A DNA stretch of 64,000 nt from Myxococcales bacterium (GTDB taxonomy: Bacteria; Myxococcota_A; Polyangia; Polyangiales; Ga0077539): assembly GCA_016793325.1 (NCBI GenBank), contig JAEUKI010000060.1:124001-188000 (forward strand), in the 5' to 3' direction. Positions 33,104-42,121 of the stretch are shown piece after piece. Positions within the stretch are counted from its first letter, which is position 1, and the number at the start of each line of letters is the position of its first letter. The notes beneath the pieces were generated by a model that was not told the DNA's origin, searched no databases, and was given only the letters and a program-made list of their open reading frames with translations. Position numbers and translations under genes: made by a program.

Positions 33104-35239
33104 TCACTTTCCCTTCGCGACGTACACGCCGTTCCACTCGTCGGGGGGCGGGTCGGCGAGGTAGCTCTCTGCCCGCGCGAGCATGAGCTTCGCCACGGGG
33201 TCCATGGGGACGAGCTCGAGGGCGGCACGCCAACTCGAAATCGCGCCCCTAAAATCACGCTGCAGATAGCGCTCGAGCGCGGTCTCACACAGCCGCGCGA
33301 GCCCGCGCTGCTCGTCCGTGGCGCTCGCGGACGAGGCGAGCAGCTCGTAGACCTTCACGCCGATTTGCTTGCCCTGCACCGCGACGACGTCGATCGGGCG
33401 CACGAGGACCGCGTCCCCGAGGAGCACGACGGTGCTCTCTGCGACCATGAGCGTCGTCCCGTACTGCTTGTTCAAGCTCTCGAGGCGCGCCGAGAGGTTC
33501 ACCGCGTCGCCCATGGCCGTGTAGTTCATGCGCTCGGGCGTCCCGACGTTGCCGACGACCACGGGCCCCGTCGCGATCCCGAAGCGCGTCTTGGTGCTCG
33601 CGACCCACGCGTGGTCGCGGTCCTTCGCGAGCTCGACGAGCGCGCGCTGACAGGTGAGCGCCGCGAGGCACGCGCGCGTGGCGTGGTCGTTGTCTTCGAG
33701 CGGAGCGTTCCAAAACGACATGATCCCGTCGCCGATGTACTTGTCGACGGTCCCGCCGCCCTCGGTGAGGTTGTCGGTCATCGCTTCGAGGTAGCCGCCG
33801 AGCGTTCGAACGAGCGCGTCGGGTTCCATCGATTCTGCGAGCGTCGTGAACCCCGCGAGGTCGGAGAAGACCACCGTGAGCGTTCGAACCTCGCCGCCGA
33901 GCTCCGCCTCGCGGCCCGACGCGAGCATCTTTCGCACGACGTCCCTCGGAACAAAACGCGCGAAGCTCGCCAGCCCCGACTTCATCTGCGCGAGGGCCTT
34001 GCCCATCGCGTCGATCTCCGCGAAGACCGACCGCACCTCGGGCCGCTCTTCGAGCGTGAACTCTCCGACGCGCTCCATCTCTTCGCGCAGCTCTGCGACG
34101 GGCCTGGACACGCGCGACGCGAGCCACAGCCCGAGCAGCACGGCGACCACGACGCTCGCCGCGCCGAACGCGAGCGTCGCGCGGTTCTCTCGCTCGAGGT
34201 CGCCCATGAAATCACTCTCGGGCGCGAGCACGCCCACGCGCCACTCGAGCGAGCCCTCGATGGGCAACCGCGCGACGCTCCCGAGAAACGGCCGCGAACC
34301 CGAGGCGAAGCGAAAGTGTCGATGCCCGTCCGCGTCGACGTCCCGCGCCCCGAGCGCCGAGCGAAACGCCGCGAGCTCCGCGTCGCGCACGTCCGAGAGC
34401 CGCACCAATCGCGGCTCTGCGCCGGCGGAGACCACCGAGAGCGTCGGGTGCGCGACGACCTCGCCCTCGCGCGTAAACACGAACACGACGCTGTTCGGGC
34501 TGGGCTTCAGCTGCGAGACGAAGCGCGAGAGCGCGTCGAGCTCGAAGTCGACCGAGTACACGCCGCGCACCTGCGCGCCCGCGCGGAGCGCGCGCACGCA
34601 GGAGATTCCAGGGACGTGTCGGTTGAAGAAGATGTAGGGCGCCGTCCACGCGTGCACGCTCGCGCCCTGCGCCGCGGCGTACCAAGGCCGCCGCCTCGGG
34701 TCGTACCCCGTGTTGAATAGATGGGTGTGCCTCGGGCGGCTCCCGTCCTCGCGCAGGTCGTGCTCTTCGAGCGTGGTCCGGCCGTCCTCGCCGATGACGC
34801 TGTGATTGAATCGAACGCGCCCGGGCTCGGCGCGAAACGCCCCCGAGAACTCCCCGTGCTCGTCGCCGTAGCTCACCCAGGTGAACCCCGGGTGCGCGCG
34901 GAGCATCGCGTGCAGCCGCAGCCCCAGCGCCGAGTCGTGCGCGCCCGCGCGCTGATCGCGCTCGCTCAGCGAGACGAGCACGTCGAGCGCGGGGACGGCG
35001 CTCTCGAGGTAGCTCCTCGTGCGCCCCGAGGCCTGCTCGGCCACCTGACCGAAGATCGACTCGCTGAGGACGTGCACCGACGCGCGCGTTCGCAGGTACC
35101 CGCGCACCGCGGTGACCGCGCCCACGGCGACCACGAGCGCCGGGATCGCGACGGCGAGCGACACGCGATAGCTGAGCTTGAAGCGCTTGGACGGCGGCGG
35201 CGGCGGCAGACGCGACGAGCGCGGGCGAACAGGCGTCAT
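33104..35239 (-). CDS. Membrane sensor adenylate cyclase, class III
   Basis: A 711-residue protein: Pro/Arg-rich N-terminus, helix (about 27-46), a large periplasmic Cache-like sensor (about 50-345), a second helix (about 350-372), HAMP-type linker and a class III cyclase domain (about 440-620). Both metal aspartates are present (FSDLAGFT near 456 and GDGIMSFW near 503), with the purine-specifying Lys/Asp pair (DKYIGDG, GDAVN) and the catalytic Asn/Arg (NLSARLE). It should therefore make cAMP. A C-terminal extension of about 90 residues has TPR-like helices. It precedes the DUF2071 gene by 10 bp. The ligand is unknown. Confidence 0.88.
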   Translation of the reverse strand: MTPVRPRSSRLPPPPPSKRFKLSYRVSLAVAIPALVVAVGAVTAVRGYLRTRASVHVLSESIFGQVAEQASGRTRSYLESAVPALDVLVSLSERDQRAGAHDSALGLRLHAMLRAHPGFTWVSYGDEHGEFSGAFRAEPGRVRFNHSVIGEDGRTTLEEHDLREDGSRPRHTHLFNTGYDPRRRPWYAAAQGASVHAWTAPYIFFNRHVPGISCVRALRAGAQVRGVYSVDFELDALSRFVSQLKPSPNSVVFVFTREGEVVAHPTLSVVSAGAEPRLVRLSDVRDAELAAFRSALGARDVDADGHRHFRFASGSRPFLGSVARLPIEGSLEWRVGVLAPESDFMGDLERENRATLAFGAASVVVAVLLGLWLASRVSRPVAELREEMERVGEFTLEERPEVRSVFAEIDAMGKALAQMKSGLASFARFVPRDVVRKMLASGREAELGGEVRTLTVVFSDLAGFTTLAESMEPDALVRTLGGYLEAMTDNLTEGGGTVDKYIGDGIMSFWNAPLEDNDHATRACLAALTCQRALVELAKDRDHAWVASTKTRFGIATGPVVVGNVGTPERMNYTAMGDAVNLSARLESLNKQYGTTLMVAESTVVLLGDAVLVRPIDVVAVQGKQIGVKVYELLASSASATDEQRGLARLCETALERYLQRDFRGAISSWRAALELVPMDPVAKLMLARAESYLADPPPDEWNGVYVAKGK

Positions 35240-35314
35240 GGACCGCCTCGATGGTCGCACAAGGGGGGACCGCTCGACGATGGCTGATTCAGCGCTCGCC
35301 CGCGGCGCGCTCGC

Positions 35315-36895
35315 TCAGCACAGTCGCGAGGACGCGAGGCGCGCCATCGCCATGATCGTGTGCTGCGGATTGACCCCGAGGTTCGTGGGAAACACCCCGG
35401 AGTCGAGCACGTAGAGCCCCTTGATTTCGTGGGTCTGAAAGTCCGTCCCCACGACCCCTGCCCGGGCCTCGCGCGCCATGCGCGTCGCGCCGAACAAGTG
35501 GGTCATGACCATGTTGTACGCGCGCGTGTCCTTGGGGCCTTCGCGCCAGAGCTTGGCTTCGTCCGCCGAGCGAAGGACCATCGGCATCCCGTGCGCGCCG
35601 GGGTAGACCTCTTCGGCGCCCGCTTCGAAGAGGATCTTGGTCGTGAGCTCGAGCCCTTCGAGCGCGTTGGCCATGTCGCGTTCGGTCAGCGAGAACTTGA
35701 GGTTCTCTGCGCCGAAGCGCTCGGACACGACGCCTTCGGCTTCGCTCTTGATGACCACCGCGGAGATCGCGATGCGCGAGAAGTCCGCGAAGCGATCCAT
35801 GAGCTCGGGCCCGAGGCCCGGGAGCCGCGCGATCGCGAGCTCGGGCGGGAGCATGAGCGACTCGAGCTTGATCCCGCTCTTCTTCAAGAGCTCGAGGGAG
35901 TTGAAGCCCTGCGTCGCGCCGAAGTCCATGCGCACGTCGCGCTTGAACCGCGCCGCGAGAGACACGCCGGGGTGCGCTTGAAAGTGCCGTCCGATGTGCG
36001 GGTTTCGCAGCCCCGAGCGGCGAAGGATGTTCGGCGACTGCACGGTGCTGGCCGCCATGAGCACGCCCTTGCGCGCGCGGACGCGGAGCGCGTGCGGGCC
36101 TCCGGGGCCGTTCATCTCGGCGAACACGGCGACCGCGCGATCGCCGCGGGTCTCGACGCGACGCACCTCGGCGCTGTGATAGATCCTCGCGCCCGCCTTG
36201 AGCGCGCGCGGGACGAACGTGATGTTCATCCCCTGCTTCTTGGCCGTGCGGCAGCCGTTGGAGCACGAGGCGCTCCCGTCGCACCCGCGGTCGTAGCGCT
36301 GGATCACGTGCGACTCGATCCCGAGGCGCGCGGCGCCGAGCGCGAACGTGCTGGAATTTCCCCCGAGGACGCGGTCGTCGACCTCGCGCACAGAGAGCTC
36401 TCGCTCGAGGTACGCGAAGTGCTCGTCGAGCGCGCGCTCGGAGATGTCGGGCCCGAGCTCCCAACGCGTGGACCAGTCGTCGAGGACCGAGCTCGGCGCG
36501 CGCCAGGCGATGGCCGAGTTGATCACCGTCGTTCCGCCGACGCAGCGGCCCTGCATGTACGGGATGAGCGAGCGTCCGGACGCGACGTGCGTGCCCATCG
36601 CGCGCCACAGCTGCTTGAGGGCCGGGTAGAAATCGCGCTGAAACTCTCGCGTGCGCACCCATGGCCCCTCTTCGACGATGGCGACTTCGTAGCCCGCCTC
36701 GGCGAGGGTGTGCGCGGCCGTGGCCCCGGCGGCTCCCGAACCAACGACCACGAAATCAACTTCGTCGTCGATCGGCCGACGCGCGCGGCGCCCGTCGACC
36801 TCGCACCCCGCGGGGAGCGCGGCGACGTCGTCGGGATACACAGCTGGGTCGCTCTTTCCGCGATCCGACCAAGACTCTGCCCACGGGAGCGTCAT
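35315..36895 (-). CDS. GMC-family FAD oxidoreductase, long-chain alcohol oxidase-like
   Basis: A 526-residue flavoprotein. The dinucleotide motif GSGAAGATAAHTLAEAG (about residues 49-65), GRCVGGTTVIN and the C-terminal LGVNPQHTIMAMA with its catalytic histidine define the glucose-methanol-choline family. The cysteine motif CDGSASCSNGCRTAKKQG resembles that of long-chain fatty alcohol oxidases and related dehydrogenases. The likely reaction is oxidation of a hydrophobic alcohol to an aldehyde; sterol substrates cannot be excluded. The start (ATG 36895) overlaps the stop of the small upstream gene by one base, and a FadR-type regulator heads the operon. Confidence 0.85.
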   Translation of the reverse strand: MTLPWAESWSDRGKSDPAVYPDDVAALPAGCEVDGRRARRPIDDEVDFVVVGSGAAGATAAHTLAEAGYEVAIVEEGPWVRTREFQRDFYPALKQLWRAMGTHVASGRSLIPYMQGRCVGGTTVINSAIAWRAPSSVLDDWSTRWELGPDISERALDEHFAYLERELSVREVDDRVLGGNSSTFALGAARLGIESHVIQRYDRGCDGSASCSNGCRTAKKQGMNITFVPRALKAGARIYHSAEVRRVETRGDRAVAVFAEMNGPGGPHALRVRARKGVLMAASTVQSPNILRRSGLRNPHIGRHFQAHPGVSLAARFKRDVRMDFGATQGFNSLELLKKSGIKLESLMLPPELAIARLPGLGPELMDRFADFSRIAISAVVIKSEAEGVVSERFGAENLKFSLTERDMANALEGLELTTKILFEAGAEEVYPGAHGMPMVLRSADEAKLWREGPKDTRAYNMVMTHLFGATRMAREARAGVVGTDFQTHEIKGLYVLDSGVFPTNLGVNPQHTIMAMARLASSRLC

Positions 36896-37380
36896 CACGC
36901 AGCCTCCTCGTTCGTCGCGACGCCGCCGTGTCCGTCCGCGGCCCTGTGTTTGGGAACGAGCTTTCGCCACTCGACGAGCGCCTCGTCGACCTCGGGCGCG
37001 CGCCCCGGGGCGATCTCGCTGCGAATCATCGCGCCGTACAAGAACCCCGCGGTCGCCTTCTGCATCGTGATCACCTGTCGAACCACGTACACGTCGCTCT
37101 TGTAGAGCCGGTCGAGCACGTGAAGTCGCTTCTCGCGCGAGAGCGACCAGTACGGCCTGAGCGACCGCGCGAACACGATCGATCCGAGCGCGATGAGCAC
37201 GAGCCCCGCGCGCAGCGCGGTGAACGCGAGCCACTCCCAGCTCTCTCCGAGGTCATCGAGAAAGCCCTCGATGTCCCCGTCCGCGATGCCCACCTTCACG
37301 CGCCCGCTCGGGTCGCCTGGATACATCGCGTCGTACGCAGCGCGCGCGATGCGCTTCTCGGTCTCGGTCATGGTCGTCAT
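36895..37380 (-). CDS. Putative small subunit of GMC oxidoreductase
   Basis: A 161-residue protein with one hydrophobic segment (ALRAGLVLIALGSIVFA, about 56-72) flanked by helical regions. The helix MTETEKRIARAAYDAMYPG and the segment LHVLDRLYKSDVYVVRQVITMQKATAGFLYGA recall the N-terminal region that fatty alcohol oxidases carry fused to the GMC domain, and gluconate-dehydrogenase small subunits. Its position, overlapping the regulator stop by 4 bp and the GMC start by 1 bp, supports a partner role. It could anchor the oxidase to the membrane. Confidence 0.6.
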   Translation of the reverse strand: MTTMTETEKRIARAAYDAMYPGDPSGRVKVGIADGDIEGFLDDLGESWEWLAFTALRAGLVLIALGSIVFARSLRPYWSLSREKRLHVLDRLYKSDVYVVRQVITMQKATAGFLYGAMIRSEIAPGRAPEVDEALVEWRKLVPKHRAADGHGGVATNEEAA

Positions 37381-38243
37381 GGCTTCTCCGTGCGCGAGCG
37401 CTTCGCGCGTGGGTTGCTCGTCGCGCCCGTCGGCGTCACCGGCGCGGGCGATTTGCTGGGGGCGCTCTTGGTCGCGCGAGGCTTGGCGCTTCGGCCATCG
37501 AGCACCTCGCGCTCGATCCAGCGCGTCGAGTGCTCATCGAGCTTGAGCAGCGCGGCGCGCAGCGTCGTGCGCGCGAGCTCGGCGTCGCGCTCGGCGATCA
37601 TCGCGAGCAGCGGCGCGTACATCTTCTGCTGCGCGGTCGGGCGCAGGTACATCGCGCGCGTCAGCACCGGGTCCTCGTCGGGAAACCGCGCCACCGTGTT
37701 GAGCAAGAGCTCGAGCGCGAGGTTGCGCCCCGCGCGCACGACGTTGCGCGCGAACTCGACGTCCCCTCGCGCGAAGTCGAACACGTCCTTCGTGCGCGCC
37801 CGTTGCGCGTCTGCCAGCGCGCGCAGCCGCGCGAGGTCCTCGTCGCTGTGCCGCTCGGCCGCGAGCGCGACCGCTTCGACCGCGATCGTTCGGCGCAGCT
37901 CGAGGACGTCTCGCACGTGCGCCACGTACGCGTCCGCGTCGCGCTCGCGCATCACCGCGAGCAAGCGCGGGAGCGACTCGATCCCGCCGTGCTGTCGAAA
38001 GTCTCGAACGACCGAGCCGATCCCGTGCTGCGTCGCGATCAGCCCGAGCGCCTCGAGCCTCGCGAGCGCGGCGCGAAGCGTGAGCCGGTTCACGCGGAGC
38101 TGCGTGGCGAGCTCTCGCTCCGCAGGGAGCCGCGCGCCGGCGCTGAGCGTCCCCGAGAGGATTCGCGCGCGGAGCTGATCGGCGACCGCCTCGACGGCGC
38201 TTGCCTTGCTGACGGGTTCGAGCGCGTCGGAGTGAACGTCCAT
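37377..38243 (-). CDS. FadR-type GntR-family regulator
   Basis: A 288-residue regulator. The N-terminal winged helix (about residues 15-80) has DQLRARILSGTLSAGARLPAERELA and LRVNRLTLRAALARLEALGLI. A helical FCD-type effector domain (about 95-235) follows, and then a Lys/Pro/Ala-rich basic tail of about 40 residues that is not usual for the family. FadR/FCD proteins respond to acyl-CoA or small organic acids. A palindrome matching the subfamily operator core TGGTnnnACCA lies just upstream (38277-38291), indicating autoregulation of this gene and the GMC operon. Confidence 0.85.
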   Translation of the reverse strand: MDVHSDALEPVSKASAVEAVADQLRARILSGTLSAGARLPAERELATQLRVNRLTLRAALARLEALGLIATQHGIGSVVRDFRQHGGIESLPRLLAVMRERDADAYVAHVRDVLELRRTIAVEAVALAAERHSDEDLARLRALADAQRARTKDVFDFARGDVEFARNVVRAGRNLALELLLNTVARFPDEDPVLTRAMYLRPTAQQKMYAPLLAMIAERDAELARTTLRAALLKLDEHSTRWIEREVLDGRSAKPRATKSAPSKSPAPVTPTGATSNPRAKRSRTEKP

Positions 38244-38266
38244 CGATGGAGCCTCGCCTCAGTGTT

Positions 38267-38293
38267 CGAGTGGCTCAGTGGTTGAACCACTCG
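38267..38293. promoter_or_regulatory. FadR-like operator palindrome
   Basis: AGTGGTTGAACCACT (38277-38291) is a perfect palindrome with one central base and contains TGGTTGAACCA, the TGGTnnnACCA core expected for FadR-subfamily GntR regulators. An outer inverted pair, CGAGTGG (38267-38273) and CCACTCG (38287-38293), overlaps it. It sits 34 bp before the regulator start, over the probable promoter. Confidence 0.65.
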
Positions 38294-38371
38294 ACGACTT
38301 CGCGAGTGCTACACGCGTTACGCACCCCGCGCAAGTCCCCCCCTCATCCGGAGCGCCGAGAGCAATCACTT

Positions 38372-38577
38372 GGGCGCCGAGATGAATCTCGGGTCAACTG
38401 AGCGCCGAGATGAATCTCGGCGCATGGACACCGCAGAGCGGTGCGCGCAGGAGCGCGAGGAGTCTGGCGTTACCGGGCATCCTCGCGACCGGCTCTGCGG
38501 GCGCGCGCTGCGCAGCAGCGTCCATGCGCCGAGATTCATCTCGGCGCGCAAATGAACCGAGATTCATCTCGGCGCCC
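38372..38577. repeat. Nested inverted-repeat element, non-coding
   Basis: This 206-bp element lies in the 349-bp gap between the regulator gene and the gene at 38593. The inner arms 38402-38429 and 38520-38547 are exact reverse complements over 28 bp. Each arm also contains its own palindrome (GCGCCGAGAT facing ATCTCGGCGC across two bases). Outer copies of the same palindrome lie at 38372-38393 and 38557-38577. The loop has a further 9-bp pair, CCGCAGAGC (38431-38439) and GCTCTGCGG (38492-38500). No open frame is convincing. It may be a miniature mobile or REP-like element, or a structured transcript or terminator. Confidence 0.75.
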
Positions 38578-38592
38578 CTCTCCCCCCCTCTC

Positions 38593-39078
38593 TCACGCGC
38601 TGCCGACGGAGCCGCCGACGGTCGTCGGGTCGATCCCTGCGGCGTCGAGCGCCTTCAAGATCTCGCGACGCTGGAGCTCGAGCGACTCGCGCTCGCGGTC
38701 GACGCCGAGCGAATCGCCGAGCTCCGTCGCGAGCGCGTGCGCGTCCTCGACGAGCTTCTTCAGCTTCTTCAGCTTCGAGACGACCGCCGTGTCCGTCGTC
38801 GCCATGCTCGTATACCCCGCCGCCGCCGCCGTCACGTCCGTGGCTACGCGGTGAAGCGAGTCCCTCGAACGCTCGACGCCGCCGAACGCGTCGAGCCGCT
38901 GCTGCAACCCGGCCAGCTCTCGCTCGGCCTTCTCTCGAATCGCTTGTTTCACGAACTCGTTCATCACTCCTCCGCCCCCCAGCACTGCGCTCGCCGCGAC
39001 CGAGGCCGCGCCGTTCGACGTTGTGGTTCCGTTGCTCGCTCCGTTGCCGATGCCCTTCTCGCCGCCGTTCTTGCTCAT
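38593..39078 (-). CDS. Coiled-coil protein, unknown function
   Basis: A 161-residue soluble protein. A Gly/Asn/Ser-rich N-terminus (about residues 1-38) is followed by charged helices: MNEFVKQAIREKAERELAGL, and VVSKLKKLKKLVEDAHALATELGDSLG. It ends at a Gly/Val/Ser-rich C-terminus. Heptad-like spacing predicts a short coiled coil. I do not recognise a family. It is divergent from the alpha/beta hydrolase across 106 bp that include a copy of the decamer ATTGTGTGTG (39126-39135, minus strand). Confidence 0.55.
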   Translation of the reverse strand: MSKNGGEKGIGNGASNGTTTSNGAASVAASAVLGGGGVMNEFVKQAIREKAERELAGLQQRLDAFGGVERSRDSLHRVATDVTAAAAGYTSMATTDTAVVSKLKKLKKLVEDAHALATELGDSLGVDRERESLELQRREILKALDAAGIDPTTVGGSVGSA

Positions 39079-39184
39079 GGTAAGGCAAGCACTAACACGC
39101 TGATGCGCCGCCGTCCGGCGAGCGACACACACAATTGGACGTAGTCTGTCACCACGTTTCTGCCGCGAATCTCCCAGGAGAAAA

Positions 39185-39967
39185 ATGACCTACACGCTCG
39201 CATTCGACCGCTATCCGCTCGCCGCCGCGTCGCCGAGCGCGCCGTGGACGGTGCTCGTGCACGCGTTTCCCTTCGACCGCCGCATGTGGAAGCACGTCGC
39301 GCAGCCGCTCGCGAAGCGCCGCAACGTCCTCGCGCCGGACCTCCGAGGCTTCGGTCACAGCTCGTCGATGCCCTCACCCCGCACGCTCGACGAGCACGCG
39401 GACGACCTCGCGCAGACGATGGACTCGCTCGCGATCGAGCGCGCCTCCATCGTGGGCCTCTCGCTCGGAGGGTACGTCGCCCTCGCCTTCGCAGAGCGTC
39501 ACCGCGCGAGGGTCTCGCAGCTCGCCCTCGTCGACTCGCGGACGGGCCCCGACTCGGACGCCGCCAAACAGGGACGAAGGCAATCGATGGCCATCGTGTC
39601 GTCGCAGGGCGTCACAGCGCTCTACCAAGGGCTCGAGCAGAAGCTCTTCTCCCCCGAGCCGCTGCCGATCGCCGCGGACATGATGCGCGCGATCGCCGTC
39701 TCGCAAGGGCGCGACGGCGTGCTCGCGGCGCTCGCGGCGATGCGCGATCGCCCCGATCGCACGAGCGTGTGGGAGGAGCTCGACGTTCCGTCGCTCTGCG
39801 TCGTGGGAAGGCACGACGCGATCACGCCCGTCGACGAGATGCAACAGCTCGCCGACCGCGCTCACAGCGGCCGGTGCGTCGTCATCGAGAACAGCGGACA
39901 CCTCCCGAGCGCCGAGGCGCCCGAGCGACTGGTCGAGGCGCTCGACGCGTTTCTTCGCGTCGAATAA
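39185..39967 (+). CDS. Alpha/beta hydrolase
   Basis: A 260-residue soluble hydrolase of the lactonase/esterase type. The nucleophile elbow is GLSLGG (Ser about residue 95), the acid is in VVGRHDAITP and the histidine is in NSGHLPSAEAPE, so the triad is complete. The oxyanion region VLVHAFPFDRRMWKHV is also present; the usual HG is replaced by HAF. Overall it resembles 3-oxoadipate enol-lactonase-like proteins, but the substrate cannot be inferred. GGAG immediately before ATG 39185 supports the start. Confidence 0.8.
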   Translation: MTYTLAFDRYPLAAASPSAPWTVLVHAFPFDRRMWKHVAQPLAKRRNVLAPDLRGFGHSSSMPSPRTLDEHADDLAQTMDSLAIERASIVGLSLGGYVALAFAERHRARVSQLALVDSRTGPDSDAAKQGRRQSMAIVSSQGVTALYQGLEQKLFSPEPLPIAADMMRAIAVSQGRDGVLAALAAMRDRPDRTSVWEELDVPSLCVVGRHDAITPVDEMQQLADRAHSGRCVVIENSGHLPSAEAPERLVEALDAFLRVE

Positions 39968-40143
39968 AGCACGCCACCATTGAACGTCGGAGCCATGGGA
40001 CGAGCGTCAGGCCTACACGAGACCGTTGAAAGAAAGTCGAACCGCCACGAATCCGCCGAGAAAATGACGACGGTCGAATGAGTGGCGGTTTAGCGCCTGC
40101 GCCGTTTGCCCCCGTCGCGCGCGGTGTGCTCGAATTTCGCCCC

Positions 40144-41394
40144 ATGATCGAGTGGGACGAGATGCATCTCTCGATGCGCGACGCCGTTCGCAAGTTCGTC
40201 GAGAGCGAAGTGAAGCCCAAGCGCGACGCGCTCGAGCGCGAGGAGATCCTCCCGTACGACATCCTTCGGAAGTTCTTCGACGCGTTCGGCGTCGCAGAGA
40301 TGAACCGCGCCCGCGGCGAGAGCGAGGTGCGCCGCGCGCAGAAGCGCGAAGAGGCCGTCGCCCGCGGAGAAGCCCCGCCCGCGCGAGCGAAGCGCGACGG
40401 ACCCGATCCCCAAGCGGGCCTCGAGCTCGCGATGCGAATGATCCCCGTGATCGAGTTCTGCAAGTACTCACCAGGGCTCATCACCGCGCTCGGCGTCAGC
40501 GCAGGCCTCACGCCCAACGCGATCATCTCGAAGGGAACAGCGCGGCAGATCGAGCGCTGGGCCCTGCCGCTGCTCACACTCGAAAAAGTGGGCGCGTGGG
40601 CGATCACCGAGCCGGGCTCGGGCTCGGACGCGTTCGGATCGATGAAGTCCACCGCGCGGCGCGACGGCGACGAATACGTGCTCAACGGGAGCAAGACGTT
40701 CATCACCAACGGCCCCTACGCGGACACGATCGTGTTCATCTGCAAGCTCGACGAGGGCAACGCCCCGAGCGAGCGCAAGGTCGTGAGCTTCGTGCTCGAC
40801 CGTGGAACCAAAGGGCTCGAGCAGAGCAAGCCCCTTCGCAAGATGGGCCAGCACAGCTCGCCCACGGGAGAGCTCTTTCTCGAAGACGTCCGCGTCGGGC
40901 GCGACCGGCTCATCGGCGAGAGCGAAGAGGGACGCGGGCGCGAGGGCGCCAAAGAGACCTTCGTCTCCGAGCGCACGCTCGTCGCGGCGATGGCGCTCGG
41001 GATCATCGAGCAGTGCCTCTCTTTGTCGACCGAGTACGCTCGCACACGAATTCAATTCGGCAAGCCCATCGGGGAGTTTCAGCTCATTCAGCTCAAGCTC
41101 GCCAAGATGGAGGTCGCGCGAATGAACGTGCAAAACCTCATCTTTCGCCAGATCGCGATGGCCGCCGAGGGCAAGTCGATGGACCTCGCCGAGGCCTCCG
41201 CGTGCAAGCTCTACAGCGCGCAGGCCACGATGGAGGTCGCGCTCGAAGCCGTGCAGCTCTTCGGCGGCAACGGCTACATGAGCGAGTTTCACGTCGAGCA
41301 GCTCTGCCGCGACGCCAAGGTCCTGCAGATCTACGGCGGGACCGACGAGATCCAGATCTCGCAGATCGCGCGCACGCTGTTGGCGCGCGGTTAA
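40144..41394 (+). CDS. Acyl-CoA dehydrogenase
   Basis: A 416-residue FAD enzyme that introduces the alpha-beta double bond into an acyl-CoA. The family motifs AWAITEPGSGSDAFGSMKSTA and RIQFGKPIGEFQLIQ, and the FAD segment QIYGGTDEIQISQIARTLL, are intact. The glutamate used as base in medium-chain enzymes (IYEGT) is glycine here. As in isovaleryl- and long-chain types, the base is probably the Glu in VSERTLVAAMALG. A charged insertion (about residues 50-90, EVRRAQKREEAVARGEAPPARAK) is unusual. ATG 40144 is chosen at the normal family start; a start 66 bases upstream is possible. Confidence 0.88.
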   Translation: MIEWDEMHLSMRDAVRKFVESEVKPKRDALEREEILPYDILRKFFDAFGVAEMNRARGESEVRRAQKREEAVARGEAPPARAKRDGPDPQAGLELAMRMIPVIEFCKYSPGLITALGVSAGLTPNAIISKGTARQIERWALPLLTLEKVGAWAITEPGSGSDAFGSMKSTARRDGDEYVLNGSKTFITNGPYADTIVFICKLDEGNAPSERKVVSFVLDRGTKGLEQSKPLRKMGQHSSPTGELFLEDVRVGRDRLIGESEEGRGREGAKETFVSERTLVAAMALGIIEQCLSLSTEYARTRIQFGKPIGEFQLIQLKLAKMEVARMNVQNLIFRQIAMAAEGKSMDLAEASACKLYSAQATMEVALEAVQLFGGNGYMSEFHVEQLCRDAKVLQIYGGTDEIQISQIARTLLARG

Positions 41395-42032
41395 TCGACG
41401 CCGAGCCGCGCGGCCACGACGGGGTCGCGCACGGGATAGACGCGCTCGAGCGGGGTCTCGAGCGACTCGATCGTGTCCTTGCGAACGTTCGCGTGCTGAG
41501 CGTGGACGAGCTCGGTCACGTCGGTCACGCTCACGAGCGCGCCCTCGCCGAGCTCGCGCAGCGACGCGCCGCGGAGCCCGAGCTGGATCGCGCGGCGCTC
41601 TTGGGGATTTCCGCTCGGATCGTGGTCGGGGTCCCACTGGAGCCGCACGGTCGAGCGCTTGACCGCGCGGTCCCACGACGGTCGATCGCCGTACACCTCG
41701 GCCACGTAGCTCGAGTGCACCGCCGCGGCGAGCCACGCGTCGAACGCAGCGCGCGTGACCTCGAGCGAGAGCACGCGCTCTTGCCCTTCTTTTTGCGCCC
41801 ATCCGCTGCGGTACATCATCCAGAGGAAGTTCGGCTTCACCCAGCTCATGCGATCGAAGCTGAACCCTCCGCCGCCGAGGCGCTGCTCGCGCACGGCGCT
41901 CTCGGCGATGGACGGGCGGTACGCTTGATAAACGAACACCGTTTCATCCGTGTACCGCGCGAGGATGTGGCGGCCGCGCGCGGGCCACCGTGCGCGCTGC
42001 GTGAGATAGCGCTCGAGCTCGAGGACACTCAT
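41391..42032 (-). CDS. DUF4291 protein
   Basis: A 213-residue member of the DUF4291 family. Key family segments are visible: RYTDETVFVYQAYRPSIAE, FSFDRMSWVKPNFLWMMYRSGW, GQERVLSLEVTRAAFD, VRLQWDPDHDP and RRAIQLGLRG. No biochemical role is established for the family; it has been linked by sequence only to ADP-ribosylation-like folds. It converges on the acyl-CoA dehydrogenase gene, the two stop codons overlapping at 41391-41394. ATG 42032 fits the family start. Confidence 0.82.
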   Translation of the reverse strand: MSVLELERYLTQRARWPARGRHILARYTDETVFVYQAYRPSIAESAVREQRLGGGGFSFDRMSWVKPNFLWMMYRSGWAQKEGQERVLSLEVTRAAFDAWLAAAVHSSYVAEVYGDRPSWDRAVKRSTVRLQWDPDHDPSGNPQERRAIQLGLRGASLRELGEGALVSVTDVTELVHAQHANVRKDTIESLETPLERVYPVRDPVVAARLGVD

Positions 42033-42121
42033 GGCCCGATGAGTTCGTAACAGTTTGCAACTAAGTCAAGAGGGCGCCGGTGATTTGCGGGCGTCGCGGG
42101 CGTCGCGGGCGAACGCGAGGC

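Noticed and set aside
38366..38555. Two short open frames within the nested inverted repeat
   Set aside because: They read the same palindromic DNA on opposite strands and end in the same peptide-like stretch, a by-product of symmetry.
40078..40143. N-terminal extension of the acyl-CoA dehydrogenase
   Set aside because: The 22 extra residues do not fit the family start (MIEWDEMHLSMRDAVRKF); no better ribosome site supports the upstream codon.
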